This document shows, in pieces, positions 44,566-56,110 of a stretch of 64,000 bases of DNA. The notes beneath the pieces are model-generated. The model was given only the letters and a program-made list of their open reading frames with translations. It was not told the origin of the DNA and made no database searches. The stretch lies in the NCBI GenBank assembly GCA_013176395.1, contig JABMLP010000016.1, forward strand, positions 620,001-684,000. Reading direction: 5' to 3'. The translations under genes were made by a program, and so were the position numbers. The DNA comes from Venturia oleaginea (lineage: Eukaryota > Ascomycota > Dothideomycetes > Venturiales > Venturiaceae). Position 1 is the stretch's first letter. The number at the start of each line of letters is the position of its first letter.

Positions 44566-46134
44566 CCTGAACGACAAATGATGGCTGATTTTGAAGTTGG
44601 CCGCGGTTTCAATAACGGGATTCGCGTGAGGTTTTGTGCACAAATGCCTGAGCGACAAAGCATGGAGGTGGGGTCTATTGTTCTGCGAGTCTTAATCTGG
44701 GTAATTAGATATGATACACCGACCTTCTGGAAACAGCAATTGGTTGGCGGATGCAGAGGAGCCCTGGCTAGAGAAAGTCAAGCCTGCTGATAAGAGGCCC
44801 TGGAAGCGGTAGTGATGTGGAGAGTTAATATATCTGCAACCAGTACATCCGGGGAACTGATGAGATAGCGCCATTCTCGAAGCGCTGTTAACCAGACTTC
44901 GAGCTTTTACCTGCACCAAGAAGGCAAACCCGTGCTGGACTTCCTCATTGTATCGAAGACGGCGCTTATAGAGGTGCCCAGATGAGCCAATATCTGGACA
45001 GGGCCGAGCCATCGCTTCCCCAACACACCCGAAGCCACGAGTCCCAAACAGGGAGTCCATGGTAGAAGATGTGGCAGCAAGGAAGTATCTGTTCAGCCTC
45101 ATAGTGCTCCTCCAATAGACATACAGACCCGTCGAATGGTGCATCCAATTGCACCAACTGTCGTTTGATACGATGGTGGGCAAGAAACGTGGTGCGGAGC
45201 CAAGAAACCAGGAACTACCTCTCGGGGAAGTTCATGGTAGTCACGGTCGGACCAAAAGCAGAATTGGGGATTCCTGAGATGTCGCTATTATTGCTGTGTA
45301 TACTCTGCTTGGATTAAAGGACCCTGACGTGGTGACTGATACCGGAAGTTAGATATGATTGTATAGCCGAGCAATTAAAGAGCTGCTGCAACCGGACGAC
45401 GATAAATTGGTCATTGGTGAAATATGATCCAAAAAAAGCTCGCGATAGACTGGGAAATTGTACGGCGAATCGTTGTGAAGGATAAAGATTATCGCGTGCC
45501 ACTCAGCAAGATAAGAGCCGATCCGTCGTTGGCTCTCGATCACCAGCAGGAATGAGGTCGATATGCGTAACACGACAGGCAGAGGCCTGTTCGAAAAGGC
45601 AATCCATGATTCGTACTGGGCGAAGGAGTCGAGGAAGGAGAACGAAGTCGAGAAGATGGGATGCTACGGGAAGCGAACAAACTTATATAAAGCTGGTTTC
45701 CCCAACTATTCTTGGTGGCAAGATTCGAACCTAATACGAAATCAAGAGGAAGGAAGAGCGATGTCTTGGATAGGATACCGAAGCTGTATCCCAGTGCTCG
45801 GCAGGGTTCGATATTGAAGGATAGAGGCTAAAGGTCAGTGAACTGCCCATGATGGCGGGATTCCTCCCCTCTTTGACATGCAACGATGGGGATACGAGAT
45901 CCTTATCATGTAATAGATGAATTGACATAGTATTAGGATGGAGGAAATGACGACGTTGAAATTTTGTGAGTCGACAAGCGCGTCAGCTTACCAATTTCTC
46001 AGTGGAGAATGAGGCCGCATCTAAACACAGACATCGTGAGAACCACCTACATTCCTCGCTGAAGTCGCTAGAAAATCACACACTTCCATACCATACTCAT
46101 CCTCTCCACGACCCCGCACCACCAAACCAAACCA
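44566..46134. other. Intergenic, OPT upstream region
   Basis: Frames such as 45183-44692 (-) have no domain and lie in the promoter side of the OPT gene. No RNA gene or repeat was found. Confidence 0.5.
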
Positions 46135-46608
46135 ATGTCCAAAGACTCCTCCCACACACATCTCCACCTCCACCTCTCCTCCCACAGCAGCCACATAGAA
46201 GAATACACCCGCGGCGGCCCCCTCGCACCAGACGAAATCTACCTCGATCCCCTCCACCAACCCCTGAACCCCGAAGACGAAGAAGACGTCGTACCAGCCA
46301 TGCACGCCGCGTTCGGAATCACCCGCGCCGCGATGATGAAGGGGAAGGGGGAGGTGTGGTCGGATTTGGGGTTAGAGAAGTTGTTGGAAGGGAAGGCGGG
46401 AGGGAATGGAGTTGGAGCTGGAGGTATTGGGGGAGGATTGGGAAGAGGGGGTAGTTTGGGAGGAGTGAGTGGTGCTAGAGTTTTGGGTGATGGGGAGGGG
46501 TTGTTGGAGGGGTTTCGGAGGGAGGGGCAGGCTGGTAGCGCTGTTGGGAGGACGTTGCAGACGAGGAGGAGGGCTGAGGGGACGACGGGGGCGAGGCTGA
46601 GGGGATAA
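46135..46608 (+). CDS. Small hypothetical protein, acidic head and Gly-rich tail
   Basis: A 157-codon open frame. Residues 1-25 are rich in Ser/His/Leu. Residues 26-90 look like a folded or at least conserved-type segment (GGPLAPDEIYLDPLHQPLNP, EDEEDVVPAMHAAFGITRAA). The remainder is Gly/Arg-rich and probably disordered. No signal peptide, membrane helix or known domain. It lies tail to tail with the CofD-like gene. Codon-periodic composition in the first 90 residues is the main reason to keep it; the Gly-rich tail alone would not count as evidence. Confidence 0.5.
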   Translation: MSKDSSHTHLHLHLSSHSSHIEEYTRGGPLAPDEIYLDPLHQPLNPEDEEDVVPAMHAAFGITRAAMMKGKGEVWSDLGLEKLLEGKAGGNGVGAGGIGGGLGRGGSLGGVSGARVLGDGEGLLEGFRREGQAGSAVGRTLQTRRRAEGTTGARLRG

Positions 46609-46844
46609 TGATACATGAGTTTTGGGAAGAGGAACAGCTTGAACAATAGGCATTCAAATTTAGGTTTGAAGCGGGCATGGATTACGGTTATACCCTATAT
46701 TGATTGACTTACCTACACAGACAGGAGAGTGCGCTCACAACGAAAAATGGTATCTTTGGCTTTAGGTTTTCGCTTTGGAAAGATGTCATGGAAAGCAAAT
46801 GGCATATAATACAAAGGCATGAATTCCACACCAACAACCATCTC

Positions 46845-48612
46845 TCAATTCGCAGTCTGGCCATCAAGCGTATTCCTCCTACTTCCCATCTTCATATCTC
46901 TCTTCCCGATCGTTGCCAACAAAGCCTGTATCAACGCCTTCTCATCATATGTTTTCCGCCCATACAACCTAATCGTCTCAATCCCCAACAACCCCAATTC
47001 CATCTTATCAACCTTGGGTCCACCATCGAGATGAATAAGGTGAGTCACATATGCTTTGTACTCGTGTCTGGATACTGCTTGATCTACAGGAAACCCTCTC
47101 GAATAAGCACAAGCACGAGCAATGGCGGCAATGAAATCTGTAGCTGTCAACGGATTGGAGGAAGGACCAGTTTCGCGGTCGATTGTGCTGTTTAGGATGA
47201 GGATTTTGTGGCGGATAGAAGGTGAGGCGATGCCATCGCCGACACCTTTCAGGATCAAATTCGGGATGATGGATGTGTAGAGTGAGCCGATACTATATAT
47301 AACGCATTGTGCTGATCGTAGAGCTTCATGGACCTGAGCATTGGCGTTCAAACGCATTTCCTGACCATATGGGTTGATATACCACAGTCTCTCAATCCTA
47401 GCAGGAAGTTCTTCTTCGTCTGTTTTGGAGAAAGAGATGTTTTGCTTGCGGAGTGTGGGGAGGGAACCGGGGAGATTGGCGTCTTCGATGTGATCGTGAT
47501 CTTCTGTTTCCTTGATGTGGTCCACTACCGGTCCCCCAAGAGCTGTTGGGATGCTGGGGTGGGATATCGAGTTCTGGCCCGTGATCACTGTGCCATCCTC
47601 GAGGCCCGCGGAAATGTGGTGGGTGTGATTGGTGTTTATGGCAGGGAGGACGCTCACGTTATCTGGGACGCGACAGATACTGCTGAAGAGATAGATGGCT
47701 GATTCGAAGCTGCCGGAGAAGAGTCGTGCTCTGCGGTTGTTAGTAAACTTGGGCTACAGATTTACTGTCTCGGAAAACATGAGAGATGCCGAAGATCTTC
47801 GACCTTTGTGATGCTGCCATAACCTCATCAGCCTCTCCCTCTCCCAAATCTTTGAAACGTCTCTCTCCTTTCACCTCAACAGCCATCATCTCAAAAGAAC
47901 AAGAGTTTCAAACTCACCCAGTCAAGAACATATTACCAATGCTCGCACTCGAAAAATTAAACACACTCGACGGCCTGACCCTCTTCACAATCTCCAAATT
48001 CAGCAGGTTCAAGAAAGATCGAATGAGTTCCTTCTTCTGCGATGGAATATTGATCCAGAGCGGAGATCGTGCCTCCACGATATCGAGCCATTCATGTCTT
48101 GCATCGTTGGAGTCTTTTGGAAGACGATGGTTGAAGAAGGCTCGGATGGCAGCTTTTTCGGGATTCTGATCGTCGTCGGGGATTAGGCGGACGAGACGAC
48201 TTCTAATGTCTCCGATACCTGGAGTTTGTCAGTGAAGATTGAGGGACGTGGTGTTTAGTCTCTTTGTAGCTTTGGAGCGGTATTGTTAAATTCTGAGCAA
48301 TTTGAGAGAATAAGAATGATAGAGAATTTGACGACAGCCAAGTCATGTTAGAATGATATCTTTTTCTCAGCCCATCGCCCTAGAGCAATGAGGATGTCGC
48401 GAGCTCGTTCGATACTTAAGGTGACCCAGACACGTACCTGGTCCAGCAAAGACTCGAATCAGCTCAGAAGAGCTTCCGCCATTATCACTGATGGGGATAA
48501 CATAGCTGAGAGGACACTTCTTGCCTTCAGTGACCTCTCGAAACACATCGACGAGGTTGTTCGCTGCGCTTCCGCCGGAGAAAACCACGATGCCTTTCGA
48601 CTTTGCTGCCAT
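46845..48612 (-). CDS. CofD-like / UPF0052 family protein
   Basis: Three exons, 48612-48438, 48218-47918 and 47730-46845, with unusually long introns of 219 and 187 bp, give 453 residues. The N-terminus IVVFSGGSAANNLVDVF is the glycine-rich nucleotide-type motif of the CofD/YvcK superfamily. VIPISDNGGSSSELIRVF and GPGIGDIRSRL follow across the first intron, then ASIGNMFLTGARLFSGSF across the second. Later blocks are ERLWYINPYG and AQCVIYSIGSLYTSIIPNL. CofD makes coenzyme F420 precursors and YvcK controls carbon metabolism and cell shape in bacteria; the fungal members have no settled function, so none is assigned. The length exceeds bacterial members by insertions in the middle. Confidence 0.87.
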
Positions 48613-49392
48613 TGTGGATGGTGTTGGAGAGAATTGAGCAAGGGAAAGAGAAGGATTAGATTCAGGATGAGTTTACATGATTGCGATTATGTATCTTGAG
48701 ATGTGTCGTAACCATCGAGACACAGTTACGTTTCTGAGGTCACAGGTGGGAAGGTGCGAGGTGAGTCAACATTAAGCTACTAGTAAATTTGAAAGGCACT
48801 GAAGAGGAGATGGATTCCTGGCAACACCATTGTGGAAAAATCATGGGCAACATTGGAACTGCTCGGTGGACTCTTAAACTCGGCGTCAATGCTATGCAAT
48901 TCGCCGGTTCTCGTTGGTGTGGATTCGAGTCTGCATCTTGTTCGATGCAGCAGATGTGGAGTGCTTTTCTACCTTCTGCGTATAACCTTGGAAGCCAAAA
49001 CGACGGGAGCTAGCAATTTGATGCATCCCCGAGATCTAATGTGCCAGGGCAGATGCCCTAGCGTCGTAGAGTTTGAGACTGCACGATTGAAGACGGATTT
49101 AGAGGCATTCCAATGGTGCTTAGTGCCGTGTAACTTAGTCAAATTCACCATGTGATGGGTGCCCTCATGGATACAATCACTGGCACAAAAAGGAATCATG
49201 ATTTTGGTCTTGACTGGTCTCTGCCTATCCGGCCTTCGAAAGATCCGCTGCTCTCTCTAACCATGTATATTGCGAAGTCTGGAGCACCTTTTCCCATGCA
49301 GATTCTTTTGTGAAATTCATGTCTAAACCTTCCAGACTGCCATGCTGATGGCGCCTGTTGCCCACGAATTGCCCCTCCTTCCGACAGAGACC
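48613..49392. other. Intergenic, no gene seen
   Basis: Upstream of the CofD-like gene and downstream of the complex I subunit gene; frames at 48789-49155 have no domain. Confidence 0.5.
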
Positions 49393-49710
49393 TCACGCAT
49401 CAGCCGTTTGTGTGCCTTCGCGTTGTGCCCTCCGTAATCTCTTCTCAATCAGTCTTCCCTTTCGCTCAGCAATGGCCTTCATTTGACTAGTGTCTACACT
49501 CTGCATCCAGAACCCGAAGCTGCCTCCAATTGCTGCGTAGACAGGGTAGGCCCAGAGAGAAGTCTTGTTGAATAGAGGACGCATTTCGAGACCGAGCTGC
49601 CATAACCGAACGGCGACGCCTGGAAAGTGTTAGCGACCTGAGATAGCGTATTCAACAGCTGTTTGCGGAAACGTACCGAAGCCACTCCAGAAGAGAACCT
49701 TTGAGACCAT
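49393..49710 (-). CDS. Small mitochondrial protein, probable complex I 14-kDa-type subunit
   Basis: Exons 49710-49677 and 49619-49393 (57-bp intron) give 86 residues. It starts MVSKVLFWSGFGVAVR and contains one membrane segment around WAYPVYAAIGGSFGFWMQSV, then a charged C-terminal helix (ERKGRLIEKRLRRAQ). This layout matches the short single-span accessory subunit annotated in ascomycetes as a 14-kDa-type NADH-ubiquinone oxidoreductase subunit of the inner mitochondrial membrane. The name rests on memory of the family rather than on a catalytic motif. It is divergent from the Shg1 gene, with 321 bp between the two starts, so they may share a promoter region. Confidence 0.65.
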
Positions 49711-50031
49711 TGTGTTGTGTTGAAGTGTGTGAAGTGGTTGGTTCTGAGATTCGACTAACTAGCGTGTCGGCAGTATTTCGTGGGCGAGAGTTGAACAATT
49801 GCGAGTTGTCAATCGAGGGGATTTCGAGCAGGCGGTAGGGTTATATGTCGACTCTAAGCGGTGTGTTCCGTGGTTGGTCGTCCAAGGTCCTTCCCGAGTC
49901 CCGTCTGCACAATCAGTCGGCGCCAGTCACGGGCTGAGCTCGTACAGGAAGAAGACGAGACTCTCACGTCTCCACAACTCACCGACTTTCTGCACCTCTC
50001 CCTAACCCCAAACAATCCCATCCAACCAACC
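49711..50031. promoter_or_regulatory. Divergent promoter region, complex I subunit / Shg1
   Basis: The 321 bp between two start codons on opposite strands must hold both promoters. No clear TATA box was seen. That expression is coupled is only an inference. Confidence 0.4.
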
Positions 50032-52207
50032 ATGCCGTCCCTCGTCTGGAAGGCGAGTGGTCGTGGAAGAGCCCACAAGAAAGAGCCCGACGATGCTGAG
50101 TTCACCCGTAGGAAGCTCACAGCTGTCGACCTCCCCATTTCAGGGGAGCAGCGCCAAAGCATCGATGCACTGCTGAACACTTTCAGGAAGTCTGGCGAGT
50201 TCGATAAGTTGCGCAAGGCAATATTCACGCAATTCGAAACCAGCGTCAGTTGTATCATTGAAACAAACTTGTGTCATTGCTAATTATATTGCACAGTCTG
50301 CTAAGACTTCTATGAAAGATGCCATTGAGAGGCTTGCCGAATCTGAAGTCGACCGACAACCCAACCTGCTCTCCAAAGAACGCCGTCAAGCTGTCGCCCT
50401 GATTGAAGGCGCTGTCGAGCGTAGCGACATCTACCGAAATGCCCAAACCAACATCGCTCAACTAGTCCAACGACTCCTATCCCAGACCGAAGACTCATTG
50501 CGCGATCTCCGACGAAGAGAAATAGGCATCGAGGCAGCCCTTGAGGAACTTAAACATGGCTCCAAAACCGACGAAGAATACGAGCGCGAATTTAACAGAC
50601 GCAGGCAGGAACGTTTAGCCGAAGCTGAGGAGGAGAACGAGAGATTCCGAAAGGAGGAGGAAGAGGATCGTCGGCGTAGGGAAGAAGAGAAGAAGCGTCG
50701 TAAAGAAGAGGAGGAGGTGCTCGAGAAAGAGAGGGAGAAAGAGCGCGCTGAACGGGAAGAGAGGCGCAGAAAGGAGCGAGAAGAACGCGAAAAGGAACGC
50801 GAGGCTGAAATTGAGCGTGAACGAGAAGAGCGTCGTGAGAGGCGGAAACGAGAAGAGGAGCGCTATCACCAGGAGAGTCACGAACGTGAGAGGCGCACGA
50901 AAGAGCGAGACAGATCGAGGGACAGGAGACGAACACGCGATGACTCTCGAGAGCGTTCGAGACGATACAGCCCGGAACCACGGAGAGAAGAAGAAGAGCC
51001 TTTCACCGAACAATCTCTCGAGGAAATTGCATTGCAGGAATTATTAGCAGAGGGCCAAAGATTGGCAAAGAAGTGTTCTAAGCCTCCCACTCGCGCTCGA
51101 AGTCCGAGTATAGAGCCTCCACCACGCAAGATCCTACCTCCGAAGTCGCTTGTTCCTCGAGATCCGGTTGCTGCACGTCTTGCGAAGCTAGAAAGCTCGA
51201 CCACCAAATCCGAGACGGAGCCCCCTAGCAAATCCAGGGAAGCAAGCAGAGCACCATCTGTGGTGCCCTCTGTTGAGAAGTCGGTCGAACGTCGGCGCAG
51301 CCGCTCCAGAAGTGTAGAAAAGAGGGACTCCCGCGAAGACAGACGTTCCAGCCGCTATGAAGACGATCGTCGAGACAAAGATAGCCGCCGAACCTCTCGA
51401 AGATACGAGGACGATGATGATCGGAGATACCGCTCCTCTCGGTACGATGATGAGAGGGATTATCGACGACGTTCGAGAAGCAGAGAATCGCATCGAGATT
51501 CACATCGCGCACACGATATATACCGCAGCAGCAGGAGAGATTCTTCCCGGCGACGGTCAAAATCACCAGAGCCGGAACGGGAAGAGAAAAGTCGTTCAAG
51601 ATCACGAGAGCGACGCAAATCGCGTCGTGAACGGACTCCAGTGACTGAGATTGATCGATACGTCCCGAGCACCAGCCGCCGCTCTCCCGTTGCAGTCGTT
51701 CGAGCTCGGGACAAGGACAGGGATCGAGGAGGGGACCGCGAGCGTGACAGAGATCGCGAGAGGAGAGACAGGGATCGAGAGAGTTATCGCCCGAAAGAAC
51801 GAGAGTCGCGCGAGACACGCGAGGCTCGTGAGAGTCGAGAAACCAGACAGAGATATTCACGGGAAGAGATTGATCGATATGTCCCCGGCACCACCAGCCG
51901 ACCTGACTTGAAGAAAGAAGTTGAAAGAGAAAAGAGCAAGGACCTGGAGAGCAAATACCCACGAGACCGACGCGACGACGACCGAGACCGAGACCGGGAA
52001 CGAGAACGCGACCGCGACCGCGGAGGACGAGATAGAGAACGAGATCGGGAACGAGATCGGGAGCGGGAGCGCCAACGAGAGCGCGAACGCGAACGCGACA
52101 AGACAAGGGATAGAGAGAGACGTGGTGAGAGGGAAAGGAGTAGAAGTCCTGGTAGGCCTGCTGGATTACCACAACACGACATTTGGCGGCCGAGTGCTGA
52201 CGGATAG
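50032..52207 (+). CDS. shg1: COMPASS (Set1C) complex component Shg1
   Basis: Exons 50032-50244 and 50297-52207 (52-bp intron, GTCAGT...TTGCACAG) encode 707 residues. The BOD1/SHG1 domain covers about residues 20-125: FTRRKLTAVDLPISGEQ, the FRKSGEFDKLRKAIFTQFE helix, and SMKDAIERLAESEVDRQPNL after the intron. Shg1 is an accessory subunit of the Set1 complex, which methylates histone H3 Lys4. The rest is extraordinarily charged: a Glu/Arg coiled coil at about 180-300, then Arg-Ser and Arg-Asp/Arg-Glu dipeptide tracts up to the C-terminus. Such tracts resemble RNA-binding or splicing factors and are longer than in yeast Shg1. An in-frame upstream Met at 49861 exists, but 50032 starts the conserved part. 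Confidence 0.86.
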
Positions 52208-53298
52208 GTAGTCGAATCGATTGCATCAGCTTCCCACGCCGCACGCGACCCTCTCCGACGACCTTCGAACGCTACGTCTGTGCCACCAAGCGGACCTATT
52301 GCTGCGGGAGCTGTACTGGGCAAATTACATTTTACGAGTAAGGTTTGGAAGAAGGCGGATTCTTGATGTGGATTCTTTCTTGATTTGTATTGTATTATAC
52401 CCCATGGATGTAAGTTATGTTTCGGCATGGGAAAGCAGGAGGGAGGGATAATTGCAAGAAGTTTGGCATTCTTTTTCTTTTGGGGAGACCGGCAGGTCTT
52501 TGAAAGGTTTTGCTGTTGAATGTGATATTTTTGGTTGATGTAGAGGTATCTTGAACTCTACCAATTATTCCAATCGAGTGTAGAAACTTTTAGGGGATTT
52601 TTTGAATGTTTCAGTATGCTGTATTTCCACCGCCTGAGCACGTTTTTGGGCATTGATACCCTCGATATCGTTAGCTGAGACTGTTATGTCTTTCATCGCT
52701 ACTTTACATTCCGAAACCTCTTCTTCTCCTTGTGACCTTTTCAAATACAGTACAAACAATACAACACACCCGCTAAGCACATGAAATCATCAGGTATATA
52801 ACGTCGGGTAAGTATTCTCAGAGCTTATCCCTCCTCTCATACCTCTTTTACCCATTCCCTTCTCATTTTGTTTTCTTTACAAGTAGGTAGATTTTTGTCG
52901 AGGATATCAATAGCCAGTCCATCGATCTTCTTTCCACCGTTGATGTATTCTTACAATGTAGGTTAATAATTGTATTACTATCTCATGGGTGCGAGACTTT
53001 AGGTTTCTGGGTGTTTTGCAGAGGAAGGGATGCTTTGGGTTTTGGGCTGTGAGGATTTTTTTGCGAAGAGGTAAGAGGAAGGGAGGGTGGGTAGATTGCG
53101 TTTTGTGATTTTGTTTGGGGTTATGGAGGCGTTGAGGGGGTAAGTGGGTGGGTAGGTGGAGTATGAGAATGGGATAGGGTAAGTAAGGGAAGAAGTTGGC
53201 TCATGGGATGTTCCGTTGGAGGAAGATACCTCTTCCCCAAAGGAAAAAGTACCTTACAAAACGCAACGTTCATCCATCCATTCGACTCCATCAAACCT
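52208..53298. other. Intergenic, no gene seen
   Basis: A 71-residue frame at 52780-52565 (-) with a hydrophobic start has no other support. GT-rich and T-rich low complexity around 52990-53170. Confidence 0.45.
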
Positions 53299-54417
53299 CT
53301 AATACCTCTCCCCTTTAAGCTCATAACAGGATTCCCCAACCAACACAGTAGGTCCACCCCCCTCCGCCTGAAAACCCTCAACCCACTTCCTCCTCATCTC
53401 CCGATCCCATCCATTAATCAAAGTCCAAATCTGCTCATGCTCCTGCATCGCCATCTGCCCATCCAGCCCCCTTACCCGTTCCCGAGGTTGATTCTTCTTA
53501 ACCACCGCATCAACAACAACCAATTTCTCCCTGGCCATGAGCTGAATCTCCCTCTTAATACGATCAGACGGCTGAATCCAGCATCGAACATGCCACTGTC
53601 CCGTCTTCAAATCCTCACCCATGACGCCGAACGCACCGGGGAAAATCCGTTGACGGTTGGACATGGTGGGTTCGACGAGGTGATCACAGTAGAAGAGGAT
53701 GTATTCCGCAGCGCAGAAATCGTGAGTTATGCTCTTGATACCCAGGAGACCTGTGTCCGAGAAGTAGCCGCGGGTTTTTGCGTCTATGGCTGCAACGGTG
53801 TTGAGACGTTCGATGAGTCTCTGACGCGATCCCTTGATGATGAATTTGTGAATCGAATCGTTGAAATTTTGGTAGTCGCGCATACGTGGGATAGGATATG
53901 GGGGCGGATTTCGAGGCAGCACCGGCCCTTTCCATGACGAGGGTGGATACATTGCCTCAAAAATCTCTAGGTCACTCGGGATGTAGGGAGCTGGGACATG
54001 TGAGGACGCGCAAGAGGGTGCAAGCGTGGTTGAACTATGTTGGCCCATTGAAGTTGGACTGAAACCCTGGCGTTCTAAGGGGTACCCCTGGTCGGCGACG
54101 TAGAATTGCTCGGTGGAGTTTTTGAGAGTGGTTGATACCCGAGAATACGCTCGGCGCTGTGGGCTGGCCTGGAACTGGGCGTCGTTTGAGCGTGTATGCT
54201 TGAGCGGCTGAAGCTCTATGCAGGGATGGTGAGCTGCTGAATACTGTACGTCTCCAGTCTGCTCACGTTCATACGCAGGTCGGGAGTTGGACCTGGGTTG
54301 ACTATTGAAAGGATTGTTTGAAGTCTGTTCAAAGGCAAGCTGGGACCGCTGACGAGGATTACTTCGGGAGCCCGATGAAAAGTCCTGATGGCGTTGAAAC
54401 GGGTTCTGGCGAACCAT
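53299..54417 (-). CDS. Hypothetical protein, disordered N-half with ordered C-half
   Basis: Intronless, 372 residues. Residues 1-150 are rich in Gln, Ser, Asn and Arg and likely disordered. From about 150 the sequence becomes globular: SDLEIFEAMYPPSSWKGP, then a segment rich in aromatic residues (FSDTGLLGIKSITHDFCAA, YILFYCDHLVEP) and helices near the end (LMAREKLVVVDAVVKKNQP). No catalytic motif, membrane helix or signal peptide. I do not recognise the family. Codon usage and the long single frame support a real gene. It is followed, 249 bp upstream on the same strand, by the Nudix gene. Confidence 0.65.
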   Translation of the reverse strand: MVRQNPFQRHQDFSSGSRSNPRQRSQLAFEQTSNNPFNSQPRSNSRPAYEREQTGDVQYSAAHHPCIELQPLKHTRSNDAQFQASPQRRAYSRVSTTLKNSTEQFYVADQGYPLERQGFSPTSMGQHSSTTLAPSCASSHVPAPYIPSDLEIFEAMYPPSSWKGPVLPRNPPPYPIPRMRDYQNFNDSIHKFIIKGSRQRLIERLNTVAAIDAKTRGYFSDTGLLGIKSITHDFCAAEYILFYCDHLVEPTMSNRQRIFPGAFGVMGEDLKTGQWHVRCWIQPSDRIKREIQLMAREKLVVVDAVVKKNQPRERVRGLDGQMAMQEHEQIWTLINGWDREMRRKWVEGFQAEGGGPTVLVGESCYELKGERY

Positions 54418-54665
54418 ATAACTGGCTGTGAGAATCGAGATGAGGGTGGTGTTTATAATTGCGAATTGAGGCTGTGAAACAAGAGACAGCCTTTGAGCAG
54501 GATTTACAAATATAAATCAGGACTGTCAGTGTCCGACACTTTGCTGTGCTGTAATTTTCTTTCTCAACACCTTTCTGCGGAGCTGTAAAGTCACAACAGC
54601 AACAATGCAGTGCACATAGTCTCATCAAAGAGCAATGTTGCTCAACATTTCAATTGATCCCGTTA

Positions 54666-55631
54666 CTACGGTGCCGTCGGAAAAGGTATGGAGTTGTGAA
54701 GCTTTGTTTGAATCTCCACATAGTATGGCTCCTCATCGGAAGTGAGAATGCTGTGTCTGATAAAGAAGTCTATCATGACGAGATTGCAATTTGACTTGAA
54801 CTCGCGGTTGATCATGGCCTCCTTGATCTCGTCGATGCTCATCAGCTTGAACTCGGAAACTTCGTCATCTTGAGGTGTGGGAACCATGTCGGTGGGCAAT
54901 TCAATGTCGAAGAGGTACAAAATATCTGGATGTACTAACCCGGACCGTCTGCTGAGGGTCATGTATGTGAGGACTCCGACTGAGTTGGCGTTCTTGCTGA
55001 CGTATTCTTTAGGCAATGATGCTTCTTCGTTGGCCTCTTCAACAATACACTGATAAGGAGTATGCTGGGCCTTGACTCCGCCTGCGACTGTGGTGTCTAA
55101 TTTGTTTGGATAGGTGAAAAGATGCGCGCTCCTTCTCGGAATCCAGATTTTCATCTCTCCATCCTCAAATGTATATCCGGTCATATGTGCACCTCTCGTT
55201 GCTATGCCAAACAATGGCGCGGAGAACCTTTCGAGTTGGAGAGGAAATCTAGACCCGAGGACTTTGTATGGTTCACTGTGTGTACCGTGTATGATGTCGA
55301 AGATATCTTGAGTGATGGCGGCATCAACAGTCTTTTGGAAAGCTGCGTTGCATATTTCCGAGGTGTTTTGGCCATCGGAAGCGTCGTTGAGTTGCACTAC
55401 TCGTGATCCGTGATTGACCTTGAATTCTGATGTCCAGGGCATTTTGAAGACTGTGTCAGGGAGCATGAGGCCGTGAGGACGAGGGTCATTTGGCAGCATG
55501 AGCTTGTAAAGTTCTGACCATTTATAATCTCTGGGGATACTGGAAATTGAGAGTTAGCGGTTGGCATCTAGTACCGTGATGCCAACGTACTTTTCGACCT
55601 CTTTGATGAGATCGAGATAGTTGAGGGCCAT
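54666..55631 (-). CDS. Nudix-fold protein with DUF4743 domain (altered Nudix box)
   Basis: Exons 55631-55591 and 55539-54666 (51-bp intron) give 304 residues. The N-terminal half is a DUF4743-type domain (about residues 20-130), as in fungal and plant Nudix proteins related to thiamine pyrophosphokinase fusions. The Nudix fold follows from about residue 135 (GAHMTGYTFEDGEMKIWIPRR). The Nudix box (GX5EX7REUXEE) is present as GGVKAQHTPYQCIVEEANEE: the first Glu is His and the catalytic-loop Arg is Glu, while the metal-binding EANEE end is kept. Relatives hydrolyse damaged thiamine diphosphates or nucleotide diphosphate derivatives. With these changes, activity here may be weak or different. Confidence 0.88.
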
Positions 55632-56110
55632 GGTGTTGCTCGAAACCCTCGATCGGCTGTAGAGTCAAGTGTAGACGTTGATCGAAGATGGTTGATGGTT
55701 TTCGGAAAGGATGATGGTAAACAGTTGTCAATGATGAAGGTTGGACACACGGCGAGTCATTGGTCCGGCCTTGAGACCACTAGCAACAACAACACAACTT
55801 GCAACAGGATCAGCCAAAAACATGTCACTCAAATATCGCTGCTTTGTAGACATCGATCCAAGGTGGGACGAGCAAGGTACTGTCTACATTCACTTATAGA
55901 CAAGAGGTCGACAAAGATCCTGGCAAATATAACTCAACGCTTTCCAATGAAAGACTCAAACTTCATGTATTCATTCAAACTACTTTTACAAACTTGCACT
56001 GTTCAACCTCCTCACTTCCACCCATTACAGCCCTCGGATACGAATGACTTGCAAAAATTGGTATCTTAATTCAAACAATGACAAAAGAGATGGTTGCGCA
56101 CAGTGAGTGA
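55632..56110. other. Intergenic, no gene seen
   Basis: Upstream of the Nudix gene and downstream of the HAM1-like gene; no supported feature. Confidence 0.5.

Noticed and set aside
44692..45183. 163-codon minus-strand frame upstream of the OPT gene
   Set aside because: No domain, lies in the promoter region, and does not join in frame to the OPT exons.
45705..45735. tRNA-like GGTTCGAATC on the minus strand
   Set aside because: The bases flanking the loop cannot form a T-stem and no acceptor or anticodon arm is present.
51225..52244. 339-codon minus-strand frame with Arg/Ser runs
   Set aside because: Mirror of the Arg-dipeptide tracts of the Shg1 gene on the other strand.
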